NCBI RefSeq assembly: GCF_000003815.2
Contig: NC_049995.1
Location: 19,057,252 to 19,121,251, forward strand
Length of the DNA: 64,000 nt
From: Branchiostoma floridae
Taxonomy: Eukaryota > Chordata > Leptocardii > Amphioxiformes > Branchiostomatidae
Direction: 5' to 3'
Position 1 is the first letter of the stretch. Every line of letters starts with the position of its first letter. Made by a program: the position numbers and the translations under genes. Below are positions 51,001 through 57,700 of this stretch, in pieces. Below the pieces are notes generated by a model. The model searched no databases. It was not told the origin of the DNA and was given only the letters and a program-made list of their open reading frames with translations.

Positions 51001-51700
51001 TGCTGCTGCCATGTCTGCTCACACGGACACATCCAGCAGAGGGTCCGCTGCTCACACGGACACCTCCAGCAGAGGGTCTGCTGCTGCCATGTCTGCTCAC
51101 ACGGACACCTCCAGCAGAGGGTCTGCTGCTGCCATGTCTGCTCATATGGACACCAAAGGGTCTGCTGCACACACAGACACCTCCAGCAGAGGGTCTGCTG
51201 CGGCCATGTCTGCTCACACAGATACCAGAGGGTCTGCTGCTCATACCAGAGCGTCTGCAAAACTTGACTCATCAAGCCACAGCATTAGTTCTGCAACATC
51301 AGCCAAGACAGACACTTCTAGCTGTACTACTGCTGCAGGAATGTCAGACAAAATGGACGCCTCTAGCCAGTCTTCAGATGCTGACACCATGTCAGCAAAG
51401 ACTTCTGGGTCCGGGGTGCCCTCTCATGGCGACCAGTCGACTCGAGGCTCGGGAGTTGCGTGCAGTCGAAGCATTTCCCCGCTAACAGAAGTGGAAAACG
51501 ACCGCCCGGATGTCCTAAGTCCTGCGCCCGCCCGCATCGTGTCTTTTCCCTCGGAGACGCAGTCGCTAGGTCACATTGTGGAGGAGAGGGAAGTTGGCGG
51601 TGGGGAGGGGGGCTGTGGGGAGGGGGGCAGCAGGAGATGCCACAGCATGGAGGAGCCAAGCCCTGTCCACATGGCCAGACATCAGCACAGCTCTCTATAG
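44456..51700 (+). CDS. RNF19: RNF19-type RBR E3 ubiquitin ligase, whole gene (seven coding exons)
   Basis: Proposed join: 44456-45003, 45758-46090, 46354-46516, 47339-47447, 48090-48251, 48555-48747, 50269-51700 (2940 nt, 979 aa; phases 2, 2, 0, 1, 1, 2). The order is RING1 (Cys90-Cys137), in-between-RING domain (about 155-240), RING2 (Cys252-Cys283), two membrane segments (about 316-343 and 365-400) and a long Ser-rich tail. Cys267 in [10 protein letters not shown] aligns with the catalytic cysteine of RBR ligases, which pass ubiquitin through a thioester. RNF19A/B (dorfin, NKLAM) act at ER and vesicle membranes (family knowledge). An in-frame TGA nine codons upstream fixes the start. The length exceeds human RNF19A because the tail holds a coding minisatellite. 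Confidence 0.95.
45004..45570 (+). repeat. Minisatellite of RNF19 exon 1 end plus donor, four extra copies
   Basis: GGTGCCCTGCACCCGACTGT then GG|GTAGGTATAACAGCTTA recurs four times after the real donor at 45004 (next copy donor near 45084). TACTAATGTCTTACACACAA spacers lie between. A more distant exon piece (GAGTTCATGCTGCGCCGGTG) is also copied at about 45561. Confidence 0.88.
45580..45757 (+). repeat. Partial upstream copies of RNF19 exon 2 with acceptor
   Basis: TTTACAG|CTATGCTGTGAT and the next about 50 bp of exon 2 occur at 45650-45713, before the real exon at 45758. A shorter piece (GCTGCGGGAGGGCTGTG) lies at 45587. Both are joined by TTGTTGTTGTTTATTG-type linkers. Confidence 0.85.
45758..46090 (+). 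CDS. RNF19: RNF19 exon 2: IBR and RING2
   Basis: Encodes the rest of Gly183 to Leu293 plus two bases of Ser294. It contains [36 protein letters not shown] and the RING2 [20 protein letters not shown] with catalytic Cys267. The exon starts after TTTACAG and ends CTACCTAAG|GTCAGT. Confidence 0.95.
46091..46270 (+). repeat. Minisatellite of RNF19 exon 2 end plus donor, four to five copies
   Basis: 37-bp units of CACCTCCGACCTCCACTACC then TAAG|GTCAGTCACC. One copy has ATCAGT in place of the donor. Confidence 0.92.
46275..46313 (+). repeat. Partial upstream copy of RNF19 exon 3
   Basis: GGGGAAGAAGCCCTGGAGTA and GGAAGAAGAAGATCCTGTG match bases 22 onward of exon 3 with one C-to-T change, 80 bp upstream of the true exon. 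Confidence 0.85.
46354..46516 (+). CDS. RNF19: RNF19 exon 3: first membrane segment
   Basis: Encodes Ser294-Lys348. [20 protein letters not shown] precedes a hydrophobic run ([28 protein letters not shown]). It is bounded by TTTACAG and AAG|GTTAGT. Confidence 0.95.
46579..47238. mobile_element. piggyBac-like MITE in RNF19 intron 3
   Basis: A 660-bp segment is flanked by TTAA on both sides (46575-46578 and 47239-47242). Ends are GGGGGCACACACCAGTT and AACTGGTGTGTGCACCG, inverted complements with two mismatches at the outermost bases. TTAA targets are diagnostic for piggyBac-type elements. No transposase is encoded. Confidence 0.75.
47339..47447 (+). CDS. RNF19: RNF19 exon 4: inter-membrane loop and start of second membrane segment
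   Basis: Encodes residues 349-384 plus one base: [20 protein letters not shown] then [16 protein letters not shown]. It is bounded by CCCTCTGCAG and GTTG|GTAAGT. Confidence 0.95.
47528..48089 (+). repeat. Minisatellite of RNF19 exon 5 acceptor edge, six extra copies
   Basis: CAG|GAATCGGGGTCCCCATCATG then CTAGCGTACGTGTACG occurs near 47529, 47632, 47719, 47813, 47907 and 48001, before the real exon at 48090. Each copy has an acceptor. Linkers carry CACGTTGCCATAGTTACCAT. The first copy extends further into the exon (GGTCCCGATCTTGCTGTG). Confidence 0.93.
48090..48251 (+). CDS. RNF19: RNF19 exon 5: end of second membrane segment and acidic stretch
   Basis: Encodes residues 385-438 plus one base: [55 protein letters not shown] chose this copy because only it continues into [11 protein letters not shown] and a good donor (GGCAG|GTGGGT). 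Confidence 0.92.
48325..48554 (+). repeat. Minisatellite TTTATAACGTGGGTTGTGTG ending at the RNF19 exon 6 acceptor
   Basis: About twelve 20-bp copies run straight into TTTATAACAG|GTGAG. The acceptor looks like the last unit, differing by the inserted AG. Confidence 0.9.
48555..48747 (+). CDS. RNF19: RNF19 exon 6: start of cytosolic tail
   Basis: Encodes residues 439-502 plus two bases. [20 protein letters not shown] then [20 protein letters not shown] is conserved with RNF19A/B ([15 protein letters not shown]-like). It ends GCACACAG|GTCAGT. Confidence 0.92.
48748..49960 (+). repeat. 1.2-kb minisatellite of RNF19 exon 6 end plus donor, about 28 copies
   Basis: 41-bp units: GTCAGTACCATAGTCAGTAC, CGGGGCTACCACTGCACACA, G. 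Every unit repeats the last about 20 bp of exon 6 (GGGGCTACCACTGCACACAG) plus GTCAGT. Some units near 49,520-49,640 are shortened by deletion of CATAGTCAGTAC. Confidence 0.96.
50269..51700 (+). CDS. RNF19: RNF19 exon 7: Ser-rich cytosolic tail and stop
   Basis: Encodes residues 503-979, ending with TAG at 51698. [11 protein letters not shown] and [15 protein letters not shown] are conserved with RNF19A ([19 protein letters not shown]). Residues 629-665 are rich in EDK/GQ repeats. Residues about 734-829 are a coding minisatellite ([15 protein letters not shown]). The end has EVENDRPD and [11 protein letters not shown], again RNF19-like. The tail is probably disordered. Confidence 0.94.
50961..51246 (+). 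repeat. Coding minisatellite in the RNF19 tail
   Basis: About seven in-frame units around CACACGGACACCTCCAGCAG then AGGGTCTGCTGCTGCCATGT. Unit length varies (mostly 60 or 45 nt) but always by multiples of three. Confidence 0.92.
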
Positions 51701-51719
51701 GACTGTTTACATAGAACAG

Positions 51720-51850
51720 ACTGAACTATAGAGCAACAGATTGAACTATAGAACAGATTGAACTATAGAACAACAGATTGAACTATAGAACAACAGATTG
51801 AACTATAGAACAACAGATTGAACTATAGAACAACAGATTAAACTATATGA
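51720..51850. repeat. Minisatellite TTGAACTATAGAACAACAGA, seven copies
   Basis: 20-bp units just after the RNF19 stop, in the 3' UTR. Confidence 0.92.
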
Positions 51851-52099
51851 TAACACATTTAACTATAAACCAATGGAGTTTCCTATAGAACTAGAGTTTA
51901 CAGGAAGACCACTAAGAATGACAGTTGTGTATGAAAGGAGAGTCTAGAGTTATCTGTAGAACAGCAAAGTTGCAGAATGACATAATTTACTTTCAATGGT
52001 CAGTGTAAAACAATTCACATTGTTTGATTCACGTGGCATATGTTGCGGCGAATGGAAGATTTTATAAAGCTGCATTGTAAAACAGTATACTTAACTGTA

Positions 52100-52205
52100 G
52101 AGCAGTGGGGTTCACTGTAAACTGTAGAGCAGTGGGGTTCACTGTAAACTGTAGAGCAGTGGGGTTCACTGTAAACTGTAGAACAGTGGGGTTCACTGTA
52201 AACTG
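52100..52205. repeat. Minisatellite GTAGAGCAGTGGGGTTCACT, about four copies
   Basis: 27-bp units with GTAAACT spacers, in the RNF19 3' UTR. Confidence 0.9.
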
Positions 52206-52664
52206 TGCAAATCTCAAAGTGAAGATGTTCTGTGAAGTTTTGTGAACCAGCAGTGCATTGTGGGAACTGGTGACATTGTTGCATTGACCTGGCTGCCATC
52301 ACCAGTGGCAGCCACTTGCCGGAACGTTGCCATAGCAACAGTTTCTATGTAGAACAGCTGTTGCCTTCTAGGTCTCACTCTGTTGCCAAGGACATGCACC
52401 AGTATATAGAACAGCTGTTGTCAAGGACACTATGAAGTATATTTGTTCAATGTTCTTGTTTTTGCCCAGTGGCTGGTTGTGCCAGACTTGCCCAGTGGGT
52501 GGATGTAATTTGTGTAAGTTGTAGTTTTGAGTATGGACTGAGGAAGACCACACGGCAGCTGCCAGTAGCAGATAGTCTTGCTCAAACTGTCTGTGCTCTG
52601 CCCAACAGCAGAGTTAGAGAGGTGATGCGTAGGGGCTAAGTCGGTGAGCTAATTTACAAATGTA

Positions 52665-53097
52665 GGTGACCACGGAACCAGCAGAGGTGACCACGGAACC
52701 AGCCAGCAGAGGTGACCACGGAACCAGCAGAGGTGACCACTGAACCAGCATAGGTGACCACGGAACCAGCAGAGGTGACCACTGAACCAGCAGAGGTGAC
52801 CACTGAACCAGCAGAGGTGACCACTGAACCAGCAGAGGTGACCACTGAACCAGCAGAGGTGACCACTGAACCAGCCAGCAGAGGTGACCACTGAACCAGC
52901 AGAGGTGACCTCTGAACCAGCAGAGGTGACCTCTGAACCAGCAGAGGTGACCACGGAACCAGCAGAGGTGACCTCTGAACCAGCAGAGGTGACCACTGAA
53001 CCAGCAGAGGTGACCACGGAACCAGCAGAGGTGACCACGGAACCAGCAGAGGTGACCACGGAACCAGCAGAGGTGACCACGGAACCAGCAGAGGTGT
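52665..53097. repeat. 21-bp minisatellite AGGTGACCACGGAACCAGC, about 20 copies
   Basis: Units are GTGACCACGGAACCAGCAGA with CTG/CTC variants at the CGG site. Because 21 is a multiple of three, long ORFs exist on both strands (up to 229 codons). They lack any family likeness and are not genes. Confidence 0.95.
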
Positions 53098-53386
53098 AAC
53101 CTCTGAAGCAGTGCAAGTGACCTGTTTTGAAGGTCAATCCATGCTGTGATGAAATGTGATCCAACAGAGGCAGTTTTAAATTTCTCCTGTTGGCCAGAGG
53201 AAGAAAACTGCAGGATGAGACCATGTGTTGTGTAACGGCTCACTTTAGATGTAGAGATTACTATTTTGTGTTCTGGCCTTCCCAAATGCTGCAACATGAA
53301 CATTTTGGTCTCAGACCAAATTCATTTTGGTCCAGTATGAATCCATATTTTACCAAATAGTACCACGATGTAAGGAAATTAAAGTA

Positions 53387-53392
53387 AATAAA
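53387..53392 (+). terminator. Candidate RNF19 polyadenylation signal AATAAA
   Basis: AAGTAAATAAAGTTATG lies 1.69 kb after the RNF19 stop, followed by a T-rich tract (GTTTTTTCAG). First strong signal downstream of the gene. Confidence 0.45.
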
Positions 53393-53574
53393 GTTATGTT
53401 TTTTCAGTTCTTGTTTTCACAAGTCAGTTCTTGGGAGCATGTTGTATGAATGAATGAATTTTAATCTTGTATCTTGCATGATGACCATCCCATAATAGAA
53501 CCCAAGACCATCAAAATTAAACATTACAATAAATAAGGTTAGAACAAATGTAGCCTTTACAGAAACAGAATTCC

Positions 53575-53660
53575 AGTGCTACATGTGTGATGACCAGTGC
53601 TACATGTGTGATGACCAGTGCTACATGTGTGATGACCAGTGCTACATGTGTGATGACCAG
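53575..53660. repeat. Minisatellite GTGCTACATGTGTGATGACC, four copies
   Basis: A perfect 21-bp repeat in the gap between the convergent genes. Confidence 0.95.
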
Positions 53661-53730
53661 TTGCACTAAACAGGAGTAAAAGTGGAATCATTGACAAAGA
53701 TAAGATTAGAGTACAATGGAGTAATGTAAC

Positions 53731-53736
53731 TTTATT
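53731..53736 (-). terminator. Candidate RRAGC polyadenylation signal AATAAA (minus strand)
   Basis: TTTATT on the plus strand reads AATAAA on the minus strand, about 0.8 kb after the RRAGC stop. It lies about 340 bp beyond the RNF19 signal, so the two convergent transcripts need not overlap. Confidence 0.4.
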
Positions 53737-54159
53737 AACAGAAGTACAAACTGTACAGCAATACACATAACCATACTGTTGATTATAATTTGGCAAAAGC
53801 ACAAATTTGTACACTTCCTACAGCATTACTGTACTGCTGCCCATTTTCTGTCCAACTGTACAATATTCACCACGCTTCATATCTATTAGTCCACAAAGTC
53901 CCGTAAGTATCTGATTTATCCCCCCTATAACAACATCAAATCTCAGCTGAAAACAAAATAGATCCAACAATTTGCCAACCATGATATTCATTTTGCCATG
54001 CATTTCTTACATACAGCTTTTCTTTGTTTTACCATAGGTGAAACGAATGTATTATCATATATATTCATAAACATAATTTATATAGTACTAGCTTTAATAT
54101 TATTACAAATGTTATTGGGTCCAGTGATGCAACTAAATTCTGAAATCCAGTAAACTACA

Positions 54160-54550
54160 GATCTGGATCCAGCTGCTTTGATTAACTACAGATCTGGATC
54201 CAGTTGCTGGGATTCACAACATGTCAGGATCCCGTCAGCTGCAGGGATTAACTACACATCAGGATCCCACCAGCTGCAGGGATTAACTACAGATCTGGAT
54301 CCAGCTGCAGGGATTACAGATCTGGATCCAGTTGCTGGGATTCACAACATGTCAGGATCCCGTCAGCTGCAGGGATTAACTACACATCTGGATCCCACCA
54401 GTTACTGTGGGAGTAACTACAGATCCAGGATCCCTTCAGCTGCTAAGATCAGATCAGCTTGGGTCCAGCTATTCCCCCAGTTTCTATCAGCTCGGATCCA
54501 ACGATGCTGCCAGATTAGATCGGCTTGGATCCGACTTTGGCGCGGGTTTA
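54160..54550 (-). repeat. Repeats of GGATCCAG/GGATCCAAGCCGATCTAA after the RRAGC stop
   Basis: At the right end, on the minus strand, the stop region GGATCCAAGCCGATCTAA is duplicated once, 36 bp downstream, and more loosely once more. Further left, ACAGATCTGGATCCAGTTGC and CAGCTGCAGGGATTAACTAC recur about six times. Confidence 0.82.
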
Positions 54551-54705
54551 GATCGGCTTGGATCCGACGATGCCGTTGGCGGCCGGCGCCTCCAGAGACC
54601 CGGATGAAGACTGCAGGTTAGAGGTCAAGTTCTGAGCCTTGCACCTGACCTCGAACACCTCCTGGATGGCCTGCCGAAAGCAGTGGAAGTTGTAGTCGAT
54701 GATGC
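54548..54705 (-). CDS. RRAGC: RRAGC exon 10: C-terminus and stop
   Basis: [20 protein letters not shown] is family-conserved; the last about 30 residues ([20 protein letters not shown]) are not. It starts after GTTGCGCAG; the stop is TAA at 54550-54548. Confidence 0.94.
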
Positions 54706-57700
54706 CTGCGCAACAAACAAACAAACATGTAAATCTGCACAACAAACAAACAAACATGTAAACCTGCGCAAGAAACAACAACAAACATTCAGACCTGCAA
54801 AACAAACACTTTTATCTGCAACAAACAAGTCTAAAAAGCAAAAACAAGGCAAGTTGAGGAAGCCTGCAGTCTGTAATGCCTGTACAACAAAAAACAAACA
54901 AGGAACATGTAAGGGTGTGTGAGTGTGTGTGCGCATATATGTGTGTGTGCATGCATGTATGTGTGTGTGTGCGTGCATGTGTGTGTGTGAGGATGTGTGT
55001 GTGTGTGCGTGTATGTATGTGCATGTGTGAGGATGTGTATGTGCGTGTGTGTGTGTGAGGATGTGTGTGTGCATGTGTGAGATGTGTGTGTACGTGCGTG
55101 TGTGTGTCCTCACCTTGTCTGTCAAAGTTGTCCTCCCTGAGGATGCACACCAGCACCGAACCTGTGTCAGGATGCGTGTGTGTGTGTGTGTGGATGTGTG
55201 TGTGTGTGTGTTACCTTGTCTATCAAAGTTGTCCTCCCTGAGGATGCACACCAGCGCCAGGAACCTGTTGACCTCCCGCAGATACAGGATTGTCGCGTTG
55301 TTCAGCTTGATGATGGACGACGACTCTTTGTCATAGCAGCTCCCCTCCCCGTCCTTCAGCCTGTAAACAAACAAACAAACAAACAAACATGGGTACAACA
55401 TATAGCACACGCACACACACATAGCAGCTCCCCTCCCCATCCTTCAGTCATACATGGGCACAACATATAACATAGATACAGGAGACTCACCCATAGATAC
55501 AGGACACTCATCCATAGATACAGGAGACTCACCCATAGATACAGGAGACCCACCCATAGATACAGGAGACTCACCCATAGATACAGGAGACTTACCCATA
55601 GATACAGCAGACTCACCCATAGATACAGGAGACTCACCCATAGATACAGGAGACTCACCCATAGATACAGGAGACCCACCCATAGATACAGCAGACTCAC
55701 CCATAGATACAGGAGACTCACCCATAGATACAGGAGACCCACCCATAGACTCACCCATAGCTACAGGAGACTCACCCATAGATACAGGAGACTCACCCAT
55801 AGATACAGGAGACCCACCCATAGACTCACCCATAGCTACAGGAGACTCACCCATAGATACAGGAGACTCACCCATAGATACAGGAGACTCACCCATAGAT
55901 ACAGGAGACTCACCCATAGATACAGGACACTCACCCATAGATACAGGAGACTCACCCATAGATACAGGAGACGTCGATGACCACATCGATCATGTCGCAG
56001 CAGAGCTCGTAGGACTGCATGTCGACCGGCGAGCTGTCGGTGGCGATGTAGATTTTACTCACAACATCGAACAGGAATGCCTTCTCGATACCGGAGTTCT
56101 GCAGACAACAGCAAGTTCATAAATGGTCGGCAGTTCAGTTGTTGAGGCAACAATGTAAGAAATGGCAACATTAATGGATATTTGTGTGTGTGAGAGTGTG
56201 TGTGTGAGAGTGTGTATGTGCATGTTTGTGAGTGTGCACCCACCGAGATGAGAATGTTGAGAAAATTCTCCATGGTTGGCAGTGTGTGTGTATGTGTGTT
56301 TATGTGAGAGTGTGTGTATATGTGTGTGTGTGTGTTTGTATGAGTGTACATGTGTGTGTGTATGTACATGTTTGTAGGTGTATGTGCGTGTATGTGAGTG
56401 TGTGTGAGTGTCTGTGTGTGTGTATGTGTGAGTATGTGCACGTGTGTGTATGTGAGTGTGCACATGTTTGTGAGTATGTACGTGTAATTGTACCCACCGA
56501 GATGAGAATGTTGAGAAGATTCTCCAAGGTCGGCAGCTGGGGGATGAGTTTCTGGACGACCTTGCTGAATGCCTCGAAGATGGAGTGGTCGTAAATACTG
56601 GTCAGGTAGAAACTGTAAACAAACAAACAAACAAATAACGGTAAACATTGGTCAGAACTGTAAATATCTGGTCAGGAAGTTCAGAGTGCCCAAAAAGTGC
56701 TTACATCACCACATGGGTGTGTACATCACCACATGGGTGTTTCTATACCCCAGATGTGCTTACATCACCCCACATAGTGTTCTGTACATCAGTCTTCAAA
56801 AGAGCTGACATCAAAACAAAACCACTGTTTTTGTCAATCAAACAGCAGTGTTAAACATAGGGTAGGATATAAGTCTGAGTTTAGCATTGGGCTTACTGGT
56901 TCCCACCTGAGGTGACTCAGACTACCCCTGGGGATACTCGCTATGGGTGAGAGTGAGAGTGTCAGAGTAACAGTGAGAGTGAGAGTTTTGTAAAGCCCAC
57001 CTGAGGTGGATGGCCTCCGACCCTGCATCAGGTTGAGAGTGTGAATGAGAGTGAGCGAAAGAGAGAGTGAGCGAGAGTGAGAGAAAAGCCCACCTGAGGT
57101 GAATGGCCTCCAGCCCTGCACCTGGACAGACTGCCGCTACAACTACTCACTATGGGTGAGAGTGAAAGTGAGTGAGGGTGAAAGTGAGTGAGAGTGAAAG
57201 TGAAAGTGAGTGAGAGTGAAAGTAAAGCCCACCTGAGGTGAATGGCCTCCAGCCCTGCGTCTGCCAGGTCATCGTTGGCTCTCTGGTGGATGTCTCGCTG
57301 CGTCTCGATCTTATGGTCGTCTGACAAACCATCAACGTCTCGATCTTATGGTCGTCTGACAAACCATCAACCTGGGGATGTACATGGGTCAAGGTCATTG
57401 TCAGACAACCTGGGGACGTACAGGAGTCAAGGTCATTGTAACACAACCTGGGGACATACCGGGGTCAAGGTCATTGTCACACAACCTGGGGACATACCGG
57501 GGTCAAGGTCATTATCACACAACCTGGGGACATACAGGGGTCAAGGTCATCATAACACAAGTCAGGAAGGACAAAATGAGAAGAAGGCAGAACTTTTTGA
57601 ATGCTGCACCAGATAACAACAATTGGAACTCACCACATCAATTTACAGATGGACTTACCAACCTTACCCAAACTGACCTTGAAGCCTGAACAAAACTGAC

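Noticed and set aside
52614-53303. Long ORFs on both strands over the AGGTGACCACGGAACCAGC array
   Set aside because: A 21-bp period keeps frames open on both strands; the translations are pure repeats without any domain.
55454-56122. 222-codon plus-strand ORF of SPIDTGD repeats
   Set aside because: It is the antisense of the RRAGC exon 8 donor array and exon 8.
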